Positions 1 to 8,627 are shown, counted from the first letter of the stretch. The stretch: 64,000 nucleotides of DNA from Cytobacillus massiliigabonensis (GCF_900199725.1 NZ_LT904904.1:1319377-1383376), one strand, 5' to 3'. The notes: generated from the letters alone by a model not told the origin. Numbers and translations: made by a program.

Positions 1-322
1 CAGGGAAAAAAGGTTATTTTTGCACAAGGAAATTATTGCTATTTTAATATAAATAGGATGAATAGCGACTTATTGAAAAATAAGGTTTTTTATTTTAATT
101 TTGCAATACCAATATATTTTAATAATTTTATTTTTTATGAACATTTTATGTAATCGTTTCCTTGACGCTCTATGGTGTTGGGAGTAAAATGGACATGTCA
201 CATAATTGTAAGAAAATGCAGTAACATTTTTATGGTGATGTTTAGGTGGAATAATCTTATACATATTTTTCTAAAAATGAAAAATGATACCTTAACATCT
301 TTAAAAACTAGGGGGGTAAAAC
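1..322. other. AT-rich region upstream of sdhC, no gene seen
   Basis: No credible coding frame is present; the only open frame, on the reverse strand, is a low-complexity artefact. The ribosome binding site of sdhC (GGGGGG about 6 bases before the ATG) closes the region. The sdh promoter should lie here, but I could not pick a convincing -35/-10 pair. Confidence 0.5.
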
Positions 323-931
323 ATGGCGGGAAATCGAGAGTTTTTTAATCGCAGATTGCATTCATTACTTGGTGTTATTCCGATTGGTGTGTTCTTAATT
401 CAGCATCTTGTAGTGAACCATTTTGCAACAGGAGGAGAAGAGTCGTTTAACAAGGCGGCTGGTTTCATGGAACATCTTCCGTTCCGAATCATTTTAGAGA
501 CGTTTATTATTTTCATTCCGATATTATTTCATGCAATTTACGGTCTTTATATTGCTTTTACCGCAAAAAATAATGCGAGCAGATTTGGTTTCTTCCGTAA
601 CTGGATGTTTCTGCTGCAGCGTGTAACTGGTGTTATAACTCTTATATTTATTGTTTGGCATGTTTGGCAGACTCGTGTGCAGGCAGCCTTTGGAGCAGAA
701 GTAAACTTTCAAATGATGGAGAATATCTTGTCTAATCCATTTATGCTATGGTTCTACATTATTTGTGTCGTGTCAGCAATTTTCCACTTTGCAAATGGAC
801 TTTGGTCTTTCTGTGTAAGCTGGGGGATTACAATTTCTCCACGCTCTCAGTTAATTTCGACTTATGTAACGATGGGTATTTTTGTAGCCCTTTCAATTGT
901 GGGTATTCGTGCGATCTTTGCATTTGTTTAA
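323..931 (+). CDS. sdhC: Succinate dehydrogenase cytochrome b558 subunit
   Basis: Membrane anchor of succinate:menaquinone reductase (complex II); it binds haem b and passes electrons from SdhB to menaquinone. The 202-residue protein has about five hydrophobic helices and several membrane-embedded histidines (for example in QHLVVNHF near residue 28 and in FHAIYG) suited to haem ligation, which matches the length and type of Bacillus SdhC. The start ATG follows a GGGGGG ribosome binding site. It is the first gene of sdhCAB, with sdhA 78 bases downstream. Gram-positive complex II of this type has a single anchor protein, and no sdhD is present here. Confidence 0.95.
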   Translation: MAGNREFFNRRLHSLLGVIPIGVFLIQHLVVNHFATGGEESFNKAAGFMEHLPFRIILETFIIFIPILFHAIYGLYIAFTAKNNASRFGFFRNWMFLLQRVTGVITLIFIVWHVWQTRVQAAFGAEVNFQMMENILSNPFMLWFYIICVVSAIFHFANGLWSFCVSWGITISPRSQLISTYVTMGIFVALSIVGIRAIFAFV

Positions 932-1009
932 TAGAAAATTAAAAACTATCAAACTCGGTTCGGTCTTTGATAAAGTTTGGATTTACTAAGTATTAGGGAG
1001 TGAGTCACA

Positions 1010-2761
1010 ATGGGTAAAGGTAAGGTTATCGTTGTCGGCGGTGGTCTAGCTGGCTTAATGGCAACAATTAAAGTTGCGGAAACAGGGACTCCGGTTGAAC
1101 TATTTTCTTTAGTGCCGGTCAAACGATCTCACTCTGTTTGTGCCCAAGGCGGTATTAACGGAGCGGTAAACACAAAAGGAGAAGGGGATTCTCCGTGGAT
1201 TCATTTTGACGATACAATCTATGGCGGAGACTTCTTAGCAAATCAGCCTCCTGTTAAAGCGATGGCAGAAGCGGCACCAGGAATTATTCACTTATTGGAT
1301 CGTATGGGTGTAATGTTTAACCGTACGCCTGAAGGATTACTTGACTTCCGCCGTTTTGGAGGAACACAGCATCACCGTACGGCATTTGCAGGGGCAACAA
1401 CTGGCCAGCAATTGCTTTATGCGTTGGACGAGCAGGTGCGCCGTCATGAAGTTGCTGGATTAGTAACAAAGTATGAGGGTTGGGAATTTCTAGGTGCGGT
1501 TGTTGATGATGAAGGCATTTGCCGCGGAGTTGTTGCTCAAAACTTAACTTCGATGGAAATTAAATCATTTGCGGGCGATGCGGTGATTATGGCAACAGGT
1601 GGTCCTGGAATTATCTTTGGAAAATCAACGAACTCTGTAATTAATACTGGTTCGGCTGCATCAATCGTTTATCAGCAAGGTGTCTATTATGCGAATGGTG
1701 AGTTTATTCAAATTCACCCGACAGCGATTCCTGGGGATGACAAGCTTCGTTTAATGAGTGAATCAGCCCGTGGGGAAGGTGGTCGTATCTGGACTTATAA
1801 GGACGGTAAACCATGGTATTTCTTAGAAGAGAAGTATCCTGCTTACGGAAACCTTGTTCCTCGTGATATTGCAACACGTGAAATCTTCGATGTTTGTGTG
1901 AGTCAGAAGTTAGGAATCAATGGGGAAAACATGGTTTACCTTGATCTCTCACATAAAGATCCACACGAACTTGATGTTAAACTTGGTGGCATTATTGAAA
2001 TTTATGAAAAGTTTACTGGCGATGACCCACGTAAGCTTCCAATGAAAATATTCCCTGCTGTTCACTATTCAATGGGCGGACTGTGGGTAGATTATGATCA
2101 AATGACAAATATTCCAGGATTATTTGCTGCTGGGGAATGTGATTATTCTCAGCACGGTGCAAACCGCCTTGGTGCAAACTCATTGCTTTCAGCTATTTTC
2201 GGAGGAATGGTTGCAGGTCCAAAGGCATTGGAATACATGGCGGGACTTAATAAGCGTGCTGAAGATATTTCTTCTTCTGTATTTGACGGTTTTGTTAAGC
2301 AGGAAGAAGATAAATGGAATAAGATTATGTCAATGAACGGAACAGAAAATGCGTACGTTCTTCATAAAGAGCTTGGCGAATGGATGACTGACAATGTAAC
2401 AGTTGTACGCCATAATGATAGACTTCTTAAAACAGATGAAAAAATTGTTGAGCTGTTGGAACGTTACCAGAATATTAACATTAATGATACATCAAAATGG
2501 AGCAACCAAGGTGCATTCTTTACGCGTCAGCTGCAAAATATGCTTCAATTGGCACGTGTTATTACAATTGGTGCTTATAACCGTAATGAAAGCCGCGGGG
2601 CTCATTACAAGCCAGAATTCCCTAAACGTAACGATGAAGAGTTCTTAAAAACAACGATGGCAAAGTTCGTTGATGCTAACTCTGCTCCGGCCTTCCACTA
2701 TGAAGAGGTCGATACTGGCATGATCAAACCACGTGAACGTGACTATACAAAAAAACATTAA
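1010..2761 (+). CDS. sdhA: Succinate dehydrogenase flavoprotein subunit
   Basis: Catalytic subunit that oxidises succinate to fumarate on the cytoplasmic face of the membrane. It has an N-terminal dinucleotide-binding glycine motif (VVGGGLAGL, residues 8-16). The segment RSHSVCAQGGING near residue 39 holds the histidine expected to carry covalent FAD. Downstream motifs such as HPTAIPG and SARGEGGRIW, then HYSMGGLWV, form the active-site region. The 583 residues are close to B. subtilis SdhA. The ribosome binding site is GGGAGTGAG. sdhB follows after 15 bases, so the three subunits are co-transcribed. Confidence 0.97.
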   Translation: MGKGKVIVVGGGLAGLMATIKVAETGTPVELFSLVPVKRSHSVCAQGGINGAVNTKGEGDSPWIHFDDTIYGGDFLANQPPVKAMAEAAPGIIHLLDRMGVMFNRTPEGLLDFRRFGGTQHHRTAFAGATTGQQLLYALDEQVRRHEVAGLVTKYEGWEFLGAVVDDEGICRGVVAQNLTSMEIKSFAGDAVIMATGGPGIIFGKSTNSVINTGSAASIVYQQGVYYANGEFIQIHPTAIPGDDKLRLMSESARGEGGRIWTYKDGKPWYFLEEKYPAYGNLVPRDIATREIFDVCVSQKLGINGENMVYLDLSHKDPHELDVKLGGIIEIYEKFTGDDPRKLPMKIFPAVHYSMGGLWVDYDQMTNIPGLFAAGECDYSQHGANRLGANSLLSAIFGGMVAGPKALEYMAGLNKRAEDISSSVFDGFVKQEEDKWNKIMSMNGTENAYVLHKELGEWMTDNVTVVRHNDRLLKTDEKIVELLERYQNININDTSKWSNQGAFFTRQLQNMLQLARVITIGAYNRNESRGAHYKPEFPKRNDEEFLKTTMAKFVDANSAPAFHYEEVDTGMIKPRERDYTKKH

Positions 2762-2776
2762 TAGAAAGGGAGAGTA

Positions 2777-3541
2777 ATGATGAGTGACAAAAAAACAGTT
2801 CGCTTTATAATAACTCGTCAAGATAATCCAGATTCTGCCCCTTACCAACAAGAGTTCGAACTTGATTATCGTCCGAATATGAACGTCATCTCAGCGTTAA
2901 TGGAAATCAGACGTAACCCGGTAGATGTGAAAGGAAATCAAACAGCTCCTGTTTCTTGGGATATGAACTGTCTAGAGGAAGTTTGCGGTGCCTGCTCAAT
3001 GGTAATCAATGGCAAGCCACGTCAATCATGTACAGCACTTGTAGACCAGCTTGAACAGCCAATCCGCTTAGAACCAATGCGTACCTTCCCTGTTGTCCGT
3101 GACTTACAGGTTGATAGAAGCCGCATGTTCGATTCCTTGAAAAAGGTAAAGGCTTGGATTCCTATTGACGGAACCTATGACCTTGGTCCAGGACCGCGTA
3201 TGCCTGAACCAAAGCGTCAATGGGCATATGAATTATCAAAATGTATGACATGTGGCGTATGTTTAGAAGCATGTCCGAATGTAAATAGCAAATCTGACTT
3301 TATTGGACCAGCTGCTTTCAACCAAGTGCGTTTGTTCAATGCACATCCAACAGGTGCTATGAATAAGGCAGAACGCTTAAATGCATTTATGGAAGACGGG
3401 GGAATGCAAGGCTGCGGTAACTCACAAAACTGTGTTCAATCGTGTCCAAAAGGAATTCCAATTACAACTTCCATCGCGGCTGTAAACCGTGATGCAACGT
3501 TTCAATCATTTAAGAACTTCTTCGGAAGCGATCAGGTATAA
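2777..3541 (+). CDS. sdhB: Succinate dehydrogenase iron-sulfur subunit
   Basis: Electron-transfer subunit of complex II. Three cysteine clusters are visible in order. The ferredoxin-like set around NCLEEVCGACS with a later QSC serves the 2Fe-2S centre. CMTCGVCLEACP serves the 4Fe-4S centre. GCGNSQNCVQSCP serves the 3Fe-4S centre. The start has two tandem ATGs (2777 and 2780) behind GAAAGGGAGAG, so either could be used; the difference is one residue. Length is 254 residues. It is the last gene of the operon and is followed at once by a strong terminator. Confidence 0.96.
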   Translation: MMSDKKTVRFIITRQDNPDSAPYQQEFELDYRPNMNVISALMEIRRNPVDVKGNQTAPVSWDMNCLEEVCGACSMVINGKPRQSCTALVDQLEQPIRLEPMRTFPVVRDLQVDRSRMFDSLKKVKAWIPIDGTYDLGPGPRMPEPKRQWAYELSKCMTCGVCLEACPNVNSKSDFIGPAAFNQVRLFNAHPTGAMNKAERLNAFMEDGGMQGCGNSQNCVQSCPKGIPITTSIAAVNRDATFQSFKNFFGSDQV

Positions 3542-3549
3542 TAAGAGGA

Positions 3550-3584
3550 ATACCCCGCTCATAATTGGAGCGGGGTATTTTTTT
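3550..3584 (+). terminator. Rho-independent terminator of sdhCAB
   Basis: Perfect 11-bp stem (ATACCCCGCTC / GAGCGGGGTAT) with a 7-base loop, followed by a T run, 8 bases after the sdhB stop. Confidence 0.92.
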
Positions 3585-3600
3585 ATGGGAAAAGGAAACT

Positions 3601-3812
3601 TTATTTGCAAATCTGGACTATTATTTGCAAAAACCTATTTATAATTGCAAAACTAAGCTTTTATTTGCCAAACCTTATTTATATTTGCAAATCTGAGATT
3701 ATATTTGCAAACCCCATTTATAATTGCAAAACTAGGCTTTTATTTGCAAAATCCCATTTATATTTGTAAGCCAACGCTTCTTTGCGCAAATATGGAGGTA
3801 TTAGCAAATATA
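3601..3812. repeat. Tandem array of ~20-bp degenerate TTTGCAAA units
   Basis: About eleven copies of a TATTTGCAAA-like core occur with the G of the core at 3607, 3627, 3647, 3667, 3687, 3707, 3726, 3746, 3766, 3784 and 3804, so the period is 20 bp with 18-20 bp steps. The spacers between cores vary. A higher order is visible: the four-unit block from 3607 resembles the four-unit block from 3687 (spacer pieces beginning ATCTG, then ACC/CCC, then AACTA-GCTTT). The array sits after the sdhCAB terminator and before the ysmA promoter, is noncoding, and is related to the array at 55338-55549. Confidence 0.9.
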
Positions 3813-3864
3813 GCCTTTAATATGAAAAAGAATAGCATTGTAGAAAGAATGTATCCGGCTCTAC

Positions 3865-3917
3865 TTTTCAAATAATTCGAATTAATCTATAATAGAAATA
3901 ATGAATGGTCATTCATT
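3865..3917 (+). promoter_or_regulatory. Promoter with overlapping TetR/FadR-like palindrome upstream of the thioesterase gene
   Basis: A -10 TATAAT (3888-3893) has a -35-like TTTTCA 17 bp upstream. Right at the expected start site is a perfect palindrome with 8-bp arms AATGAATG and CATTCATT around GT (3900-3917). The half-site TGAATG resembles the B. subtilis FadR operator (TGAATGA...TCATTCA) but with shorter centre spacing. Binding by an acyl-CoA-responsive TetR protein is an inference. Confidence 0.5.
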
Positions 3918-3936
3918 TTAAAGTGGAGGTAGAAAA

Positions 3937-4401
3937 ATGTCAAAAATAAATTATATTCCTGATATGGCAGAGTGGGAGAAGGATTTTGAATTTTATTATG
4001 AAATTAAAGTCAGATTTTCAGAAACAGATATGTTTGGTCACCTAAACAATACAGTCCCTTTCACATATTTTGAGATGGCAAGAATAGAGTTTTTCAAGTT
4101 TAAAGGGTTTATGCAGGAGTGGGTAAAACCAATGAACGAAACCATCCCTGTTGTTGCGGATCTCCAATGCGATTTTCTGCAGCAAGTCTTTTTTGATGAA
4201 AATCTGAAGGTATATGTGAAGGCAAATTCGATTGGTAAATCTTCAGTTGATATTCACTATATGGGCAAAAAGGAAGATGGTACGATTTGCTTTACAGGCA
4301 GAGGAGCGATGGTGCAAATGTCGAAAAAAGCAGGAAAAGGTGTACCTTGGACTGAAGACCAGCGAAAATTGCTAGAAAATCACGAGAAAATAAAAGCTTA
4401 A
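3937..4401 (+). CDS. ysmA: Acyl-CoA thioesterase, hotdog fold (YsmA-like)
   Basis: Protein of 154 residues with the 4-hydroxybenzoyl-CoA thioesterase/hotdog pattern. The segment RFSETDMFGHLNNTVPFTYFE near residues 26-46 carries the expected aspartate, the GHLNN motif and a glutamate before the long helix. By position between sdhB and gerE it is the counterpart of B. subtilis ysmA. The likely role is hydrolysis of acyl-CoA or acyl-thioester; the physiological substrate is unknown. The ribosome binding site is GTGGAGGT. Transcription probably starts at the promoter/palindrome just upstream, so acyl-CoA-linked control is plausible. Confidence 0.8.
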   Translation: MSKINYIPDMAEWEKDFEFYYEIKVRFSETDMFGHLNNTVPFTYFEMARIEFFKFKGFMQEWVKPMNETIPVVADLQCDFLQQVFFDENLKVYVKANSIGKSSVDIHYMGKKEDGTICFTGRGAMVQMSKKAGKGVPWTEDQRKLLENHEKIKA

Positions 4402-4455
4402 TTACATGAAACACACATTTTAAAAATAAAACGTTCTCCTTGGAGGAATTGCAGT

Positions 4456-4484
4456 CACTTCGGGTCCGTGCTTGACATATGATA
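4456..4484 (+). promoter_or_regulatory. Sigma-K-type promoter of gerE
   Basis: CAC (4456-4458), a 17-bp spacer, then CATATGATA (4476-4484) fit the sigma-K consensus (AC in the -35; CATAnnnTA in the -10). B. subtilis gerE is known to be transcribed by sigma-K in the late mother cell, so site and gene agree. The predicted start near 4491 lies inside the longest open frame, ruling out the upstream ATG of that frame. Confidence 0.75.
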
Positions 4485-4549
4485 TGGTGACTAAATATAT
4501 ACCCACCCCGCGGTTCATAGCTGGCGAAAGGCAAGGAGGGTTACAATAC

Positions 4550-4774
4550 TTGAAGGAGAACGAATATACTCACAAGCCGTTACTCACCAAACGAGAAAGA
4601 GAAGTATTCGAACTGTTAGTACAAGATAAAACAACAAGAGAAATCGCTGGTGAATTGTTTATTAGCGAAAAAACAGTTCGGAACCACATATCGAATGCCA
4701 TGCAAAAGCTTGGTGTTAAGGGGCGATCACAAGCTGTTGTAGAGCTCCTTCGAATGGGAGAGCTAGAACTTTAA
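4550..4774 (+). CDS. gerE: Spore germination/coat transcription factor GerE
   Basis: LuxR/FixJ-type helix-turn-helix protein acting as the last regulator of the mother-cell cascade, controlling coat genes together with sigma-K. From the TTG at 4550 the protein is 74 residues, the length of B. subtilis GerE. Nearly the whole chain is the DNA-binding domain (LTKREREVFELLVQDKTTRE, then SEKTVRNHISNAMQKL). The TTG has AAGGAGGG 9 bases upstream. The open frame extends to an ATG at 4472, but that would start within the sigma-K promoter, so the short form is correct. A terminator follows directly. Confidence 0.96.
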   Translation: MKENEYTHKPLLTKREREVFELLVQDKTTREIAGELFISEKTVRNHISNAMQKLGVKGRSQAVVELLRMGELEL

Positions 4775-4779
4775 TTTAG

Positions 4780-4822
4780 ACCGGCAATCCATTTTATTGG
4801 ATGCCGGTTAAAATTATTTTTG
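4780..4822 (+). terminator. Terminator of gerE
   Basis: Stem ACCGGCAATCCA / TGGATGCCGGT with a TTTTAT loop, followed by TAAAATTATTTTT, 6 bases after the gerE stop. Confidence 0.85.
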
Positions 4823-4949
4823 GCTGGAATTATTTTTGAATGTATTTCTCCTTGAAATTTGCTCGAAAAAAGGCGAAAATAAATGAAAAAGAGAAGTATT
4901 TTTTTTATGATATAGATGATTAGTAAAGCAATTATGGGAGTTGTTTCTA

Positions 4950-5408
4950 ATGGAGCTGGATGATGTGATCATTAATGAAGAAGTAGATTTTGTGGCAGTA
5001 ATTGAAAAAGAACTGCGATACATATCAGGAATTATTAAGCAAAAAGGCCGCGAAATTTTAAGTAATTATAAAATTACTCCACCCCAATTTGTTGCTCTGC
5101 AATGGCTTTTTGAAGATGGAGATATGACAATTGGCGAGCTTTCTAATAAAATGTATCTTGCATTTAGTACAACAACCGATTTAGTTGATCGGATGGAAAA
5201 GAATACGCTTGTAAAACGGGTGAAAGACCCAAATGATCGCAGAGTCGTGCGCATCCATCTTCTTGAAGAGGGAGAGCGGATTATCGATGAAGTGATAAGA
5301 AAAAGGCAGCTATACTTAAAAGAGGTACTGGTTAATTTTTCAAATGAAGAAGTTCAGCTCCTAAAAACTAACTTAATGAAATTACACCAAGATATGCGCG
5401 GAGAATGA
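4950..5408 (+). CDS. ysmB: MarR-family transcriptional regulator (YsmB-like)
   Basis: Winged helix-turn-helix repressor of 152 residues. The core has the MarR pattern: [20 protein letters not shown], then a recognition helix in [14 protein letters not shown], then the wing [12 protein letters not shown] with the conserved D-x-R-D/N-x-R. It lies between gerE and racE as ysmB does in B. subtilis. I chose the ATG at 4950, with GGGAG 9 bases upstream, over the TTG at 4941, which touches that ribosome binding site. racE begins 11 bases downstream, so the two are probably co-transcribed. The ligand is unknown. Confidence 0.85.
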   Translation: MELDDVIINEEVDFVAVIEKELRYISGIIKQKGREILSNYKITPPQFVALQWLFEDGDMTIGELSNKMYLAFSTTTDLVDRMEKNTLVKRVKDPNDRRVVRIHLLEEGERIIDEVIRKRQLYLKEVLVNFSNEEVQLLKTNLMKLHQDMRGE

Positions 5409-5418
5409 GGCGGTAAGT

Positions 5419-6213
5419 TTGAAACAACCAATTGGCATCATTGATTCAGGTGTCGGAGGGCTGACTGTAGCGAAAGAAGTAATGCGTCAGCTGCCGAATG
5501 AAAATATTGTTTACCTAGGCGATACAGCTCGCTGTCCATATGGACCAAGACCTGGTGAGGAAGTAAAAGCGTTTACATGGGAATTGACTCAATTTCTATT
5601 AACGAAAAAAATTAAAATGCTCATAATAGCTTGTAACACAGCAACAGCTGTTGTGCTCGATGAAATTCGCAATGAGCTTTCCATTCCTGTCATTGGCGTA
5701 ATTTCTCCCGGAGCGAGAGCGGCTATTAAAAAGACAGAAAATCATAGAATTGGCGTAATTGGAACGGTTGGTACAGTTAAAAGCGGTGCATATGAAGAAG
5801 CGTTAAAGCAAATTAACAGAAAGACAGTCGTGCATAGCCTTGCATGCCCTAAATTTGTTCCGCTTGTTGAAAGTGGAGAGTATGGGGGTCCTTTAGCTAA
5901 AAAAGTTGTAACTGAGACGCTTCAGCCACTTTTGAATAATGGGTTAGATACCTTAATTTTAGGATGCACGCACTACCCGCTGCTGGAACAGCCGATTCAG
6001 CATGTGATGGGGGATCGTGTAAAAGTAATTAGCTCTGGTGAGGAGACCGCAAGAGAAGCTAGTGCCATTCTCTCTCATTATGGGATGCTAAATTCAAGCG
6101 AGAATGAAGCAGAGCATCATTTTTTTACGACAGGCTCAAGAACAATTTTTAAAAAGATTGCTTCTGAATGGCTCCAGCTGCCTGCAATAAATGTGAAGAA
6201 AATTACGCTTTAA
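5419..6213 (+). CDS. racE: Glutamate racemase
   Basis: Converts L- to D-glutamate for peptidoglycan precursors in the cytoplasm. The 264-residue protein has the N-terminal DSGVGGLTV motif, the first catalytic cysteine in ACNTATAV near residue 73 and the second in [10 protein letters not shown] near residue 185, all canonical for MurI/RacE. It starts with TTG 11 bases after the MarR gene and ends in a terminator hairpin that touches its stop codon. Position matches B. subtilis racE. Confidence 0.95.
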   Translation: MKQPIGIIDSGVGGLTVAKEVMRQLPNENIVYLGDTARCPYGPRPGEEVKAFTWELTQFLLTKKIKMLIIACNTATAVVLDEIRNELSIPVIGVISPGARAAIKKTENHRIGVIGTVGTVKSGAYEEALKQINRKTVVHSLACPKFVPLVESGEYGGPLAKKVVTETLQPLLNNGLDTLILGCTHYPLLEQPIQHVMGDRVKVISSGEETAREASAILSHYGMLNSSENEAEHHFFTTGSRTIFKKIASEWLQLPAINVKKITL

Positions 6214-6237
6214 AACCTTCATGCTGAAGGTTTTTTT
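6213..6237 (+). terminator. Terminator of racE
   Basis: AAAACCTTC / GAAGGTTTTTTT hairpin with an ATGCT loop, beginning at the stop codon. Confidence 0.85.
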
Positions 6238-6289
6238 GTTATAGATTCATGATAGAATAGAGAAAATGAATAAGAATAAGGTGATAGAT

Positions 6290-8431
6290 TTGTTGAATGA
6301 AGCTGAACATTATTTAAAGCAATATTTTGGTTATTCCTCCTTTCGTCCAGGCCAAGGTGAGATTATCCGCAATTTATTGGCACAGACCAATACGCTTGGT
6401 ATCCTTCCAACCGGAGGCGGAAAATCCCTTTGCTTCCAAATCCCTGCACTTATGCTCCCAGGTCTTGCTGTTGTTATTTCTCCATTAATCTCTCTCATGA
6501 AAGATCAAGTTGATGCATTATTAGCGGCAAATATAGATGCCACATTTATTAATAGTTCACTTACAAGCCAGGAATATCAGGAAAGAATGAATGGGATACG
6601 CCAAGGTCATTTCAAGCTCGTTTATGCTGCACCTGAGAGATTTGAATCTGAGAGCTTTTTAGAGATGCTTAATTCAATAGATATTTCAATGATTGTATTT
6701 GATGAAGCACATTGTATCTCACAGTGGGGACATGATTTTAGACCAAGCTACCGTTCAGTTGTTATGAATTTAAGCAAATTAAATAAAAAACCAGTAATTG
6801 CTGCCTTAACAGCTACTGCAACAAAGGATGTAGCAGATGATATTCGAAATCTATTAAATATAACAGAGACAGATAGTTTTATCACCGGCTTCGCAAGAGA
6901 TAATTTAGCTTTTCATATTATGAAAGGTATGAATAAAAGAGATTTTATCAGTCAGTTTATAAAAAAACATCCAAATGAATCAGGAATTATTTATACATCT
7001 AGCCGTAAAGAGACAGATCAGCTATACAATCATTTAAAGGCATTGAATCATCCTGTTGCAAAATATCATGCTGGGCTGGGAGAAGAAGCTCGTAAACAGG
7101 CACAAAATGAGTTTGTTTATGATGAAGCAGATATAATGATTGCGACAAATGCATTTGGCATGGGAATAGATAAGTCAAATGTTCGGTTTGTCATTCATTA
7201 TAACATTCCGCGTAACATTGAAGCTTATTATCAGGAGGCAGGACGTGCTGGCAGAGATGGAGAGGAAAGTGCATGCTATTTGCTTTTTTCCCCACAAGAT
7301 ATTCAGCTCCAAAAGTTTCTAATTGAAGAATCCAATCTAGATTTTCAGAAGAGGGAACAGGAGTACAATAAATTAAAGCAAATGGTGAACTACTGCCATA
7401 CAGAAAAATGCTTGCAATCCTATATTATTGAGTATTTTGATGACAATAGTCAAATGGAGGCTTGCGGGAAATGCAGCAATTGCAAGGATAAACGTGAACA
7501 AGCAGATATTACGAAAGAAGCCTTGATGATCTTTTCATGCATTAAAAGGATGGGTGAGCGATTTGGTGTTACGCTTACTGCTCAAGTTTTAAAAGGCTCG
7601 CAAAATAAACGAATTAAAGATCTGAGATTTAATGAATTATCAACATATGGGCTGCTAAAACATTATAAGGAAAAAGAAATAAGTGATATCATTAACTATT
7701 TGCTTGCTGAAGGCTATTTGCTATTGACTGACAGTCAGTATCCGGTTATCAAGCTTAGTGAGAAATCGCTGCCAGTATTAAAGCAACAGGAAAAGCTTTA
7801 TATGAAAACAACGATTCATGCATCTGTCACTGCAAATGAAGAAAATAGCGATTTATTTGCTACTCTTCGTGCACTTCGCAAGAAGCTGGCGGATCAGGAA
7901 AAGGTCCCGCCATACGTTGTCTTTGCAGATACAGCTTTAAGAGAAATGAGCCAGTATTATCCCACAGCGAAAGATGAAATGCTGAGAATTAAAGGTGTTG
8001 GCCAAATGAAATATGAAAAATATGGAGTATTTTTCATAGAAGAAATCAAAAATTATATGGCTGAGAATAAAATCGAAATGGAAAAGAGAATTCCAGAGGA
8101 AGAACAGGGAACTCCTTTGAAGAATCAGGACAAATCAGATGTGCCAAGCTATCTGCAATCATACCAATTTTATATGGATGGAATGTCAATTAATGAAATT
8201 GCGAAAGCGCGTAATTTTTCTCCAATTACGATTCAAGAACATATCCTGAGAGCCTTTCGGGAGGGGCAGGAAATTAATTGGCAAGAAATATTTGATGACC
8301 AAACAGAAGCTCTAATATTAGATGCAGTCCAAAAAGTGGGGACAGAAAAGCTTAAACCGATTAAAGAAGAACTGCCTGAAGAAATTGACTATTTTTCAAT
8401 TAAAGCAGTTCTAGTAAAGAATGGTCTATAA
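6290..8431 (+). CDS. recQ: RecQ-family ATP-dependent DNA helicase with extended C terminus
   Basis: 3'-5' DNA helicase for recombination repair. Order of parts from the chosen start: SF2 motif I (PTGGGKS), DEAH box (VFDEAHCISQWGHDFRPSYR), motif III TATAT, motif VI (YYQEAGRAGRDG), a zinc-binding cysteine set (CHTEKC then CGKCSNC), a winged helix, an HRDC domain (about residues 515-585) and about 100 extra residues containing a helix-turn-helix-like stretch (SINEIAKARNFSPITIQEHI). The TTG at 6290 follows AAGGTGAT and gives the same N terminus as B. subtilis RecQ; an ATG at 6266 is the alternative. The gene is inserted between racE and gerM, where B. subtilis has none. Confidence 0.9.
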   Translation: MLNEAEHYLKQYFGYSSFRPGQGEIIRNLLAQTNTLGILPTGGGKSLCFQIPALMLPGLAVVISPLISLMKDQVDALLAANIDATFINSSLTSQEYQERMNGIRQGHFKLVYAAPERFESESFLEMLNSIDISMIVFDEAHCISQWGHDFRPSYRSVVMNLSKLNKKPVIAALTATATKDVADDIRNLLNITETDSFITGFARDNLAFHIMKGMNKRDFISQFIKKHPNESGIIYTSSRKETDQLYNHLKALNHPVAKYHAGLGEEARKQAQNEFVYDEADIMIATNAFGMGIDKSNVRFVIHYNIPRNIEAYYQEAGRAGRDGEESACYLLFSPQDIQLQKFLIEESNLDFQKREQEYNKLKQMVNYCHTEKCLQSYIIEYFDDNSQMEACGKCSNCKDKREQADITKEALMIFSCIKRMGERFGVTLTAQVLKGSQNKRIKDLRFNELSTYGLLKHYKEKEISDIINYLLAEGYLLLTDSQYPVIKLSEKSLPVLKQQEKLYMKTTIHASVTANEENSDLFATLRALRKKLADQEKVPPYVVFADTALREMSQYYPTAKDEMLRIKGVGQMKYEKYGVFFIEEIKNYMAENKIEMEKRIPEEEQGTPLKNQDKSDVPSYLQSYQFYMDGMSINEIAKARNFSPITIQEHILRAFREGQEINWQEIFDDQTEALILDAVQKVGTEKLKPIKEELPEEIDYFSIKAVLVKNGL

Positions 8432-8598
8432 AAACATGCATGATCATCTGCTCACTTCCAGTTTGTAAATGTCGGTCTAATTTCACTGCGCTGATTATTA
8501 CTTCGCACATAAAGGTTTGTTCAATAATCAGATCGACAATTTATATTTATATAGAAAAAGTGGGCTTTGAAAAATCAAATTTTTTTCTCCGAAGACGG

Positions 8599-8627
8599 TC
8601 TAATTTACAAATAGGCTCGTATACATG
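8599..8627 (+). promoter_or_regulatory. Possible sigma-E promoter of gerM
   Basis: TCTAATT (8599-8605), a 14-bp spacer and TATACATG (8620-8627) partly match the sigma-E consensus (5 of 7 and 6 of 8). B. subtilis gerM is a sigma-E gene, which supports the reading. The -35 lies in an 11-bp sequence, CGGTCTAATTT, that is also present 123 bp upstream (8473-8483). Confidence 0.4.

Noticed and set aside
70-264. 64-codon reverse open frame upstream of sdhC
   Set aside because: Low-complexity lysine/isoleucine-rich translation of AT-rich DNA without a start signal.
3601-3812. CRISPR array
   Set aside because: Repeats are too short and degenerate, the period is 20 bp without room for 30-bp spacers, and no cas genes are near.
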